Shown one piece after another: positions 18,897 to 25,948 of a DNA stretch of 64,000 nucleotides. The stretch comes from Bin5 sp965221145 (GTDB lineage Bacteria; Chloroflexota; Anaerolineae; Caldilineales; Caldilineaceae). The notes under the pieces were generated by a model. The model made no database searches. It had not been told where the DNA came from and saw only the letters and a list, made by a program, of their open reading frames with translations. The position numbers and the translations under genes were made by a program. How positions within the stretch are numbered: position 1 is the stretch's first letter; every line of letters begins with the position of its first letter. The stretch covers positions 2,728,001-2,792,000 of the forward strand of contig OZ244877.1 in the NCBI GenBank assembly GCA_965221145.1, in the 5' to 3' direction.

Positions 18897-19345
18897 CACT
18901 TTCTCCCCTGTTGTCGCATTGCGTACCGCGCTCCTGGCGCGCAGTATAACACTGCCGACAAGAAAGACTAAACTTTCGCCCATTTCGCATCGGTCATATC
19001 GGACTGGCTTTCAGCGGTATTCCTCATCAGTCCGCTCAGAAACCGGCCCATATTCGGCGCTGCTCATGCGGACAAGTTGCCCAGCTCCTGATTCAATCAC
19101 AACCAACATAGCAACACGAAAAACGCAGTACGCAGCGCCGGGTGCATCCCAATTTATGGGAATTACTTTCTTGACTGCACAGCCCCTGCGGGGCTGTACA
19201 AGGGACGGGGAGCGAGGCGAAAATGGCAGCAGAAGCAGCGAAAGCACTCCTGCAACGGGACGGGACGAGTGAGTTTGGGGCTTCGCTTTGTCTATAGTAG
19301 TATTTCACCAAGCCTGACTGAAAAGATAGGTAATGGAGACATATC
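18897..19345. other. Intergenic stretch with a GC-rich hairpin at 19179-19197
   Basis: No credible gene. An 8-bp perfect stem (ACAGCCCC / GGGGCTGT, three-base loop) sits at 19179-19197 without a T-run on either strand, so it is not a clear terminator. Just before it is a GGTGCATCCCAA string shared with the noncoding repeats at 37-38 kb. Confidence 0.55.
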
Positions 19346-19594
19346 ATGGAAGAGGGAATCTCATACACAAATCAAGTTGAAGTTGTAGAAGAATGGTTAG
19401 GCAGGAAAGGGGCAAACAACCCTTGCCCTCGTTGTGGAAACAACTCATTCATTTTTACTAACATTGACGAGTCCGTAATACTGCACGTCTTTTGCAAGAA
19501 TTGCGGGTTGAAATTTGAACATTTGATAGCTCTCCTTACCGCTGATAAGGTTGAGTATGTGCCTTCTCAAACAGAGGAGGCTCATGATGGGTGA
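19346..19594 (+). CDS. Small zinc-ribbon-like protein, unknown function
   Basis: An 82-aa protein with two Cys pairs, C27-x-x-C30 (NPCPRCGNN) and C50-x-x-C53 (CKNCG), spaced as in a zinc ribbon. GGAG lies 8 nt before ATG 19346. The reading frame is visibly AT-richer than the surrounding genes and uses codons such as AAT, ATA and GAA freely. Its 3' end overlaps the start of the next small gene, so the two form an operon. No family was recognised. Candidates are a transcription or processing accessory protein or a phage-type small protein; neither is supported beyond the Cys motif. Confidence 0.65.
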   Translation: MEEGISYTNQVEVVEEWLGRKGANNPCPRCGNNSFIFTNIDESVILHVFCKNCGLKFEHLIALLTADKVEYVPSQTEEAHDG

Positions 19595-19859
19595 AAATAG
19601 GCCCTCATATGAGGAGGTGGCTAAGATAAGAGGATTATTTGATCAGTACATGGCTACTAAAGCTGATGTAGAAAATGTACGGACAGAAATTGAGCGTGTG
19701 CGAACTGAGGTTGCGAATGTCAAAGGCGATTTAGGTCGTGAAATTGAAAATGTTCGTTCTACTCTAAAAACGCTACAATGGATTATTCCTGTTGGTTTAG
19801 TGCTAGTTACAGTTATAATTGGGTTTCTAAATTTACTAACAAACCAAATAATTAAATGA
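19584..19859 (+). CDS. Small coiled-coil protein with C-terminal membrane anchor, unknown function
   Basis: A 91-aa protein. Residues 25-62 show a heptad-like pattern of V/I/L with repeated V-E-N-V-R-T-E units, predicting a coiled coil. Residues 66-85 are a single hydrophobic span followed by a short polar tail, i.e. tail-anchored topology. GAGGAGG precedes ATG 19584, which overlaps the upstream zinc-ribbon gene by 11 nt. Base composition is AT-rich like its partner and unlike the rest of the window, suggesting joint acquisition. Similar short coiled-coil/TM proteins are found widely in bacteria without assigned function. Confidence 0.65.
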   Translation: MMGENRPSYEEVAKIRGLFDQYMATKADVENVRTEIERVRTEVANVKGDLGREIENVRSTLKTLQWIIPVGLVLVTVIIGFLNLLTNQIIK

Positions 19860-20030
19860 CGGTTTGTGTTGTATGTTGATAGGTATTGGTCGCCACAAGT
19901 CTGGTTAAGACAACCTCGCCCACGCATTCACCCTAATACCCAAAATTTTCGCACGCACGCCTCCGCTCACACGGGGCGTTTTCGCACTAACGTTCTAGCA
20001 AAAAGCTCTTGTGCAATTAAGTAAGTAATT

Positions 20031-20545
20031 CCCCAATTTATTGTGCGTCACCCCGACTTGCCCGATTCGCCCATCTGTGCTATACTCCCCCACGATTGGG
20101 AACGCCGCCACCGCGTACACAGATCGCCATACCGCAATCCGGCGCTCATATAGCGAAGCGGTAGCGCATCTAACAAAACGCGCTCATATTACGAAGTGGA
20201 AACGCACTTAATTTCAACCAATTCCTGCTTCTTTTGGGTAACGGGGGGGGGGGTAAAGCGGACAAAGCGGACATTTTTGCAAGAAATTTCCTGGAATCCA
20301 CCCCCTGACAGCCCGCTCACACCGCGATTCCCGCGTCACGACCCAAAATCCGGCACCCACACCAATTCGCTGCCTGCGACCCAAAATGAAATCTCGTCCC
20401 CAGCTTTTTGGGGCTATCCGAATTTCTTAACTGGCGGGTGGGCGCGTCCTGTTATGCTGGCAATTGCGCCTGTGCTTTAGTCACAACCCATCCCCATGTC
20501 CTGAAAGCCACAATTCAGACAACGACTGCGCATAATCCTGGACGC
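20031..20545 (+). repeat. Dispersed noncoding repeat, copy A (two modules joined at a G-run)
   Basis: About 515 nt without a gene. The left module (20031 to the G-run near 20240) is an inverted match to about 54862-55115: the same TTGTGCG, CCCCGACTTGCCCGATTCGC, CGGCGCTC and TCCTGCTTCTTTTGGG blocks in the same order. The right module (G-run to about 20540) is an inverted match to about 37474-37777, nearly base for base. Small hairpins with GCGCT/AGCGC arms occur at 20142-20167 and, degenerate, near 20180-20206. The element lies just upstream of rmd. Confidence 0.8.
20058..20086 (+). promoter_or_regulatory. Promoter-like sequence inside repeat copy A
   Basis: TTGCCC (20058-20063), 17-nt spacer, TATACT (20081-20086). 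The same arrangement is kept in copy C at 55065-55093 (TTGCCC, 17 nt, TACACT) in the matching orientation of the repeat. Confidence 0.5.
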
Positions 20546-20575
20546 CCCCCCCGTTCGTGGTCGAAATCCAGAATC

Positions 20576-20584
20576 TGCTATAAT
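20576..20584 (+). promoter_or_regulatory. Extended -10 promoter upstream of rmd
   Basis: TGCTATAAT (TGn plus consensus -10) ends 25 nt before the GTG start of the reductase gene. No good -35 is visible, as is common for extended -10 promoters. Confidence 0.5.
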
Positions 20585-20609
20585 AACGCTTTCAGGAAAG
20601 GCATACGTC

Positions 20610-21575
20610 GTGCGCGTTCTCATTACCGGAGTCTCCGGATTCGTCGGGTCAATTCTGGCCGAGCTTCTTCTGAACGACAGCCAACACCATTCGCTGGAGA
20701 TTCACGGAACAGTTCATCGCGCCGACAGGCGAATTCAGCCTTTCCGGGATAGGCTGCACCAACACAAAGGCGACCTGCGCAACTCGTCCTGGATCGAACA
20801 GGTTGTTGAGACTGTACGTCCGCAGCTTGTATTTCACCTGGCGGCGTGGAGCGATGTCAGGGCAAGCTGGGATCAGCCGTGGGCAACCTACGAGTTGAAC
20901 ATTGGCTGCCAGTTGAACCTGCTCGAAGCGCTGCGCCGCCACGCGCCGGACGCCCGCGTTCTGGTCGTTGCTTCGTCAGAGGTTTACGGGCTGATCGGAG
21001 CCGACGACCTGCCCGTCAGCGAGGATACGCCCTTGCGTCCCAATTCGCCATACGGCATCAGCAAGGTCGCCCAAGATCTGATGGCGCAGCAGTATTGGTT
21101 CAACTTTCAACTGCCGACCGTGCGCGTGCGCAGCTTCAATCACATCGGGCCGGGTCAGTCCGACAGTTTCGTCGCCAGCGCCTTTGCCCGCCAGATCGCC
21201 GAAATCGAAGTTGGTCTGCAAGAGCCAATCTTGAGAGTGGGGAATCTGGAGGCCGAGCGCGACTACACTGACGTGCGCGACATGGTGAGAGCCTACTGGC
21301 TTGCGCTTCAGCACGGCGCGTCGGGAGGCGTCTACAACGTTGGCAGCGGCGCGGCGCATCCGGTCCGGCGGCTGCTGGACATCTTGCTGGAGTTGAGCGA
21401 CGCCGAGATCACAGTTGAGCAGGATGCCGACAGGTTGCGTCCCAGTGATGTCGCCCGTTCCGTATGCAATCCGGCAAAACTGCGCAAGGACACTGGCTGG
21501 CTGCCTACAATCGAGCTCCATGAGAGTCTCGCCGACGTGCTCCAATTCTGGCGAGGCCAGACCAGAAGCGCGTAA
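20610..21575 (+). CDS. rmd: NAD(P)-dependent epimerase/dehydratase, probable GDP-6-deoxy-D-mannose (4-keto) reductase
   Basis: A 321-aa extended short-chain dehydrogenase. It has the Rossmann motif G7-x-x-G10-x-x-G13, active-site Ser at about 122-123 (ASSEVYG) and Y148-x-x-x-K152. The position next to gmd is the classic arrangement in which Gmd makes GDP-4-keto-6-deoxymannose and Rmd reduces it to GDP-rhamnose. The assignment to RMD rather than another NDP-sugar enzyme rests partly on this context. The start is GTG 20610, with AGGAAAGG upstream. An IS66 element is now inserted between it and gmd, which may have uncoupled their transcription. Confidence 0.8.
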   Translation: MRVLITGVSGFVGSILAELLLNDSQHHSLEIHGTVHRADRRIQPFRDRLHQHKGDLRNSSWIEQVVETVRPQLVFHLAAWSDVRASWDQPWATYELNIGCQLNLLEALRRHAPDARVLVVASSEVYGLIGADDLPVSEDTPLRPNSPYGISKVAQDLMAQQYWFNFQLPTVRVRSFNHIGPGQSDSFVASAFARQIAEIEVGLQEPILRVGNLEAERDYTDVRDMVRAYWLALQHGASGGVYNVGSGAAHPVRRLLDILLELSDAEITVEQDADRLRPSDVARSVCNPAKLRKDTGWLPTIELHESLADVLQFWRGQTRSA

Positions 21576-21675
21576 GCAGCCTGTCTTACAGCGTAAACGC
21601 GCAAGGCCAGACCGAACGATCAGCTAAGTCGAACAGTCGGAGAGTATATATGCCCAGGCATTTCCAAGAGATGCG

Positions 21676-23263
21676 GTAACTACTCAGCCATAGGATAAAG
21701 AGCAGGAGTTCAAACGTAAAGCCAACAGAGAGCTAATGCAAATCTGATCTTGAAGTAGTAGAATAGACAATATGAGCAAGTTCGTTGAATTAGAGCGTGA
21801 GCAGCTAGCACAATCGTATCAAGAGAGCCTCGAGTTGATTCAGGCCTTGCGGCAGCAAGTGGCTGCGCAACAGGTGTCAATTCAGGCCTTGCAGCAGAAA
21901 ATGGCTGCGCAGCAGGTGATGATCCAGGAATTGCAAGATCAATTGGCGAAAGACAGTCACAATAGCGGCAAGCCACCCAGCAGCGATGGTCTGAAGAAGC
22001 GCAGAAGACAGAGTCTGCGTCAGTCGGGCCAGCGGCCGCGTGGGGGGCAACCTGGTCACAAAGGGCAAACCTTGACGCAAGTGGCGGAACCGCATCATGT
22101 CATCCTTCATACGCTACAGGACTGCCCGCACTGCCAAACAGACCTGAAGGGGGTCGGCGCCAAGGGGCATGTGAAACGGCAGGTGTTTGACATGCCGCCG
22201 GTTGGCATCGAAGTCACAGAGCATCAGGCAGAGGTCAAGCAGTGTCCTGGCTGTGGCGCCTGCGTGAAGGCGTTTCCGGCCCACGTGACCCAACCGACCC
22301 AGTATGGCCCGCGTCTGAAAGCGCTCGCCTGCTACCTGTACGGCCAACAGTTCATCCCCTTGGCGCGTATCAAAGAGTTGCTGACTGCGCTCTACGGCGA
22401 TGCACCCTCGGAGGCGGTCATACTCGCGGCCAGCCGTCAACTTGTCAGCCGCACCCAAGCGACTCGGGAACGCATCCGCGCACAACTCATCGCTGACCCG
22501 GTCGTCCACTTCGATGAGAGTGGGTTGCGTGTCGAGGGGCGCTTGCAGTGGCTGCATGTGGCCAGCACAGCCAGGCTGACTTACTACCATGTCCATGGCA
22601 AACGAGGTCATGTCGGCATGCGAGACGCTGGCATCTTGCCCCGCTACCAGGGCGTTGCTCTGCATGACCACTGGGCCTCCTACCTCCAGTTTAGCGACTG
22701 CCAGCACGCTTTCTGCAACGTCCATCATCTGCGCGAGTTGCGCTTTGTGTTCGAGCAATACGGCCAAGCATGGGCTGAGAAGATGGCGCGCCTGTTATGC
22801 GCCATCAAAGCCGAAGTCGCATCCACCCCAGAAGCGCACACTGTGTTACCCCCAGAGCGCTTGGCCTACTACGAGGCCGAGTACGATTCACTCATTGTCC
22901 AAGGCTTGGCCGCTAACCCGCCGCCCAAGCCGACCCGACCCAGAGCACGCGGCCGCCCCAAACAAGCGCCGCCCAAAAACTTGCTCGACCGCCTGCGCAA
23001 GCATAAATCTGGCGTCTTGGCCTTTATGTATGATTTCCGCATCCCCTTTGACAACAACCAAGTCGAACGCGATGTGCGCATGATCAAGGTTCAACAGAAA
23101 GTCTCCGGTTCCTTCCGCACACAAGAGGGCGCCGATACCTTCTGTGCCATTCGTTCCTATATCTCAACCGCTCGCAAACACGGTCACAATGCCATTGATG
23201 CCATCTACAACGCATTTCTTGACCAGCCATTCTTCCCTTCCACATACCAGGCTTAGTAGTTAC
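21676..23263 (+). mobile_element. IS66-family insertion sequence, single-ORF type, complete
   Basis: A 1588-bp element with terminal inverted repeats: the left end GTAACTACTCAGCC matches the reverse complement of the right end, GTAACTACTAAGCC. It is flanked by a perfect 8-bp target duplication GAGATGCG at 21668-21675 and 23264-23271. It contains one transposase gene and no tnpA/tnpB accessory genes, as in the ISBst12-type subgroup. It is inserted in the rmd-gmd intergenic space. Confidence 0.93.
21772..23256 (+). CDS. IS66-family transposase (TnpC)
   Basis: A 494-aa DDE transposase. Residues 1-60 are a Gln/Leu-rich coiled coil. A Lys/Arg-rich segment and GGQPGHKGQTL follow, then an IS66 zinc-finger with two Cys pairs (CPHC and CPGC). 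The catalytic region has HFDESGLRV (first Asp), LHDHWASY (second Asp) and PFDNNQVERDVRMIKVQQKVSG (Glu). The frame is uninterrupted and fills the element almost to the right end, so it is probably functional. The stop is inside the right inverted repeat. Confidence 0.95.
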   Translation: MSKFVELEREQLAQSYQESLELIQALRQQVAAQQVSIQALQQKMAAQQVMIQELQDQLAKDSHNSGKPPSSDGLKKRRRQSLRQSGQRPRGGQPGHKGQTLTQVAEPHHVILHTLQDCPHCQTDLKGVGAKGHVKRQVFDMPPVGIEVTEHQAEVKQCPGCGACVKAFPAHVTQPTQYGPRLKALACYLYGQQFIPLARIKELLTALYGDAPSEAVILAASRQLVSRTQATRERIRAQLIADPVVHFDESGLRVEGRLQWLHVASTARLTYYHVHGKRGHVGMRDAGILPRYQGVALHDHWASYLQFSDCQHAFCNVHHLRELRFVFEQYGQAWAEKMARLLCAIKAEVASTPEAHTVLPPERLAYYEAEYDSLIVQGLAANPPPKPTRPRARGRPKQAPPKNLLDRLRKHKSGVLAFMYDFRIPFDNNQVERDVRMIKVQQKVSGSFRTQEGADTFCAIRSYISTARKHGHNAIDAIYNAFLDQPFFPSTYQA

Positions 23264-23343
23264 GAGATGCGAAAACTGCTGCGATATACGGCGGTATCCA
23301 ATGTGTGCCTCGCACTGCGCCGCCCGGCAGAGGAGGCAGCGCA

Positions 23344-24342
23344 ATGCCTACAGCTCTAGTCACAGGCGTAACCGGCCAGGACGGAAGCTACCTGGCCGAG
23401 CTATTGCTTCGCCAAGGATACACTGTCGTCGGCATGGTTCGCCGCACCAGCACCATCAACTTTGACCGCATCAAACACATCCAGCATGAGATACAGATCG
23501 TCCAGGGCGATCTGCTGGATCAGATGAGCATGATCAGCATCTTGCAGGAGTATCGGCCTCAAGAGGTGTATAATCTGGCCGCCCAGAGTTTCGTGCCGAC
23601 CAGTTTCACCCAGCCTGTCCTGACCGGTGAGTTCACCGCTCTGGGCGTTACGCGGCTGCTGGACGCCATCCGCATCGTCGATCCTTCGATCCGCTTCTAT
23701 CAGGCCAGCAGCAGCGAAATGTTCGGCAAGGTCCGCGAAGTCCCCCAGACCGAACTCACGCCCTTCTATCCCCGCAGCCCCTACGGCGTGGCTAAAGTTT
23801 ACGGCCACTGGATTACCGTGAACTATCGGGAGAGCTATGGCATCTTTGCCTGCTCCGGCATTCTCTTCAACCATGAAAGCCCGCGCCGCGGCCTGGAATT
23901 CGTGACCCACAAAATTACCAACGCCGTGGCTCGCATAAAGCTCGGCCTGAGTAAGGAACTGCGGCTGGGCAATCTGGATTCGCGCCGCGACTGGGGCTAC
24001 GCGCCGGACTACGTGCGCGCCATGTGGCTGATGCTCCAACAGGACAAGCCGGAGGACTATGTGATCGCCACCGGCGAAACGCACAATGTGCGTGAATTTC
24101 TGGAGCAAGCGTTCGGCTATGTTGACCTCGATTGGCGGGAGTTCGTGGTTCAGGACGACAGTTTCTATCGCCCTGCTGAAGTCGACCTGTTGGTCGGAGA
24201 CGCAAGCAAAGCCGGCCGCCAGCTTGGCTGGGAGCCGACCGTCACCTTCGCGGAGTTGGCGCACCTGATGGTGGACGCCGATCTCAAATATTGGGAACAG
24301 CAGGCGGGGCAACCGGGGCAGGATGTCGCCGATTCAGCTTAG
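23344..24342 (+). CDS. gmd: GDP-mannose 4,6-dehydratase
   Basis: A 332-aa NAD(P)-dependent enzyme converting GDP-D-mannose to GDP-4-keto-6-deoxy-D-mannose, precursor of GDP-rhamnose or GDP-fucose. The glycine motif is G8-VTGQDG-14. RRTSTINF, the active-site segment ASSSEMFGKV, Y147-x-x-x-K151 and the family-specific LFNHESPRRGLEFVT are all present. ATG 23344 has GAGGAGG upstream; the frame extends 13 codons further without conservation. It lies 80 nt after the right end of IS66, which now separates it from rmd. It supplies activated sugars for surface glycans. Confidence 0.95.
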   Translation: MPTALVTGVTGQDGSYLAELLLRQGYTVVGMVRRTSTINFDRIKHIQHEIQIVQGDLLDQMSMISILQEYRPQEVYNLAAQSFVPTSFTQPVLTGEFTALGVTRLLDAIRIVDPSIRFYQASSSEMFGKVREVPQTELTPFYPRSPYGVAKVYGHWITVNYRESYGIFACSGILFNHESPRRGLEFVTHKITNAVARIKLGLSKELRLGNLDSRRDWGYAPDYVRAMWLMLQQDKPEDYVIATGETHNVREFLEQAFGYVDLDWREFVVQDDSFYRPAEVDLLVGDASKAGRQLGWEPTVTFAELAHLMVDADLKYWEQQAGQPGQDVADSA

Positions 24343-24539
24343 TTGTGTTTCTCGAAACAGCCAACTCCCCATCAGGACACTGAACGTCGCGCAAGCGCCT
24401 ACACTTTTTGGCAATTTAGCAGGTGATCAGCGAAAATAGGATGACTCCAACTACCCGTTCACAATCAGGCAATTACCCATTCCAAGTTACGCATAACGCA
24501 GGCTGACTCAGGTTTCCTCGAACGCATCAGAAAGCCAGC

Positions 24540-25148
24540 ATGGCCGAAAAACTACGCATCTTCGTCAGCGCAACCAAAGACCTGGAGCAGGAAAGAGCGC
24601 TTGTTGGGCGCATTCTGGCCCAACTTCCTGTTCAAGTGGGCGCGGAAATCCGCCGCAGCCCGGCCCAAGGGGTCGATTACGATACCCTGTTTGAACTGAT
24701 CAGCAATGTGGATCGGATTTACTGCCTGCTGGGTCGTGACATTTCTGCCCCCTTTGGCGCTGAATGGCAGCTTGCCCTACGCCTGGAGAGAACGATCGTT
24801 CCCTTCAAGTTGCAGGGTATGCGCACACAAGCTGGGCGGGAGTTCCTGCGAATCGCCCACGCGCCCTGGAAGTCATTCAGCAGCAGCCGTCATTTGGGGC
24901 AACAGATCGGGCTTGACCTTGTCGACACACTCCTCCACCCAGAGAACCGCTATGGCCTGCAAATGGTGGAAGTGGAAAGGTTGCGGCAAAGTTGGCAGGA
25001 GTTGAGGAAGGGCCTCGACAGGCTGATGGCCTCGTCTGGTGTGGGCCAGGGAATTGTCGGCGTACCCGGCGGAGCGGAAGGCGGCGGCGTTATCCTCGAT
25101 CCGGCCGAGGCCCACTCTCTGATCGCCGATGAACTTGATATCCGCTGA
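24540..25148 (+). CDS. TIR/DUF4062-like domain protein
   Basis: A 202-aa protein. The N-terminus (KLRIFVSATKDLEQERALV) resembles the first strand and helix of DUF4062 and TIR-like domains. A later VDRIYCLLGRDISAPFGAEWQLAL block followed by TIVPF resembles the TIR/SEFIR strand with a conserved Glu before a helix. The C-terminus is a basic/acidic helix (LRQSWQELRKGLDRL) and a Gly-rich tail. Such domains act in NAD-linked immunity or as protein-interaction modules; nothing here proves enzymatic activity. It is followed 93 nt later by a NUDIX hydrolase on the same strand. Gene status is good; domain assignment is moderate. Confidence 0.6.
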   Translation: MAEKLRIFVSATKDLEQERALVGRILAQLPVQVGAEIRRSPAQGVDYDTLFELISNVDRIYCLLGRDISAPFGAEWQLALRLERTIVPFKLQGMRTQAGREFLRIAHAPWKSFSSSRHLGQQIGLDLVDTLLHPENRYGLQMVEVERLRQSWQELRKGLDRLMASSGVGQGIVGVPGGAEGGGVILDPAEAHSLIADELDIR

Positions 25149-25241
25149 CATGGCCCGCGCAGCGACGCCCTACGCGCCGGATGCCGCCAGAATCGCAACA
25201 CCCATTGGGATCTACCGCTCCTCGACACGAACGATGCAGCG

Positions 25242-25844
25242 ATGCCCTCTCACTCCTGTGTAGTATCCCAGATCGATCAGGCGGAACTTCATGCCCTCGC
25301 CAACAAGTACGGGCAGCCTCTTCGCCGCCGCTACATGATAGAAGCGGATTCCTATATGCGCGCCTATCGCGGACAGCAGGATCCGGACCGAAGAGGGGAG
25401 GTTGTTTTTGCGATCCGTCAACCCAACGGCGAGATTCTTCTGCACACGAAACATCGCTACCAGAAGCCAATCTATCGTCTGCCCTCCGGCGGCATTGAGC
25501 GCGACGAACCGGTCGAAGACGCGCTGTTCCGGGAGATCGCTGAGGAGACTGGGCAGATTGTCAAGTTGCGCCGCTTCGTCGCTGTGTTGGACTGCAATTT
25601 TGTTTGTGAACATGGCACCTTTCCGTTTGTCAGCTACATATTCTATCTTGATAGCCTGTGTATGGAGTTGCGGCCCACGGACACGGAGGAAGTCGCTGGT
25701 TACAGAACAGTGCCGGCAAGCGATTTAGGCGAGGTCGCCCAGTCGCTGCGTGCACTCGATCTCGAACGCCGCTGCTGGGGGTATTGGCGCTCACTCGCCC
25801 ATGATCTTGTCCACAACGCCCTCGCGTACTGCACACAACCGTAG
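25242..25844 (+). CDS. NUDIX hydrolase
   Basis: A 200-aa protein with a perfect NUDIX box, G-x5-E-x7-REIAEETGQ (in GGIERDEPVEDALFREIAEE), binding the divalent metals used to hydrolyse nucleoside diphosphate-linked substrates. Substrate specificity (ADP-ribose, NADH, sugar nucleotide or other) is not readable. The start may be ATG 25242 or a later ATG (25335), which would remove about 30 less conserved residues. It follows the TIR-like gene and precedes pheT by about 100 nt. Confidence 0.88.
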   Translation: MPSHSCVVSQIDQAELHALANKYGQPLRRRYMIEADSYMRAYRGQQDPDRRGEVVFAIRQPNGEILLHTKHRYQKPIYRLPSGGIERDEPVEDALFREIAEETGQIVKLRRFVAVLDCNFVCEHGTFPFVSYIFYLDSLCMELRPTDTEEVAGYRTVPASDLGEVAQSLRALDLERRCWGYWRSLAHDLVHNALAYCTQP

Positions 25845-25948
25845 CAATTCTGCCTGATCACAACAATGTCTGATAGAATTGCTTGCACTGTTGAAACCGC
25901 CGAAGGCTTTGGGCTTCGGTCGAGAGCCGCTAGACTTCTTGAGAGAGC

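Noticed and set aside
19179..19197. Hairpin considered as a terminator for mltG or the upstream region
   Set aside because: No T-run on either strand, and mltG reads away from it.
25851..25948. Possible T-box leader before pheT
   Set aside because: Fewer than 100 nt, and no T-box sequence or specifier hairpin can be seen.
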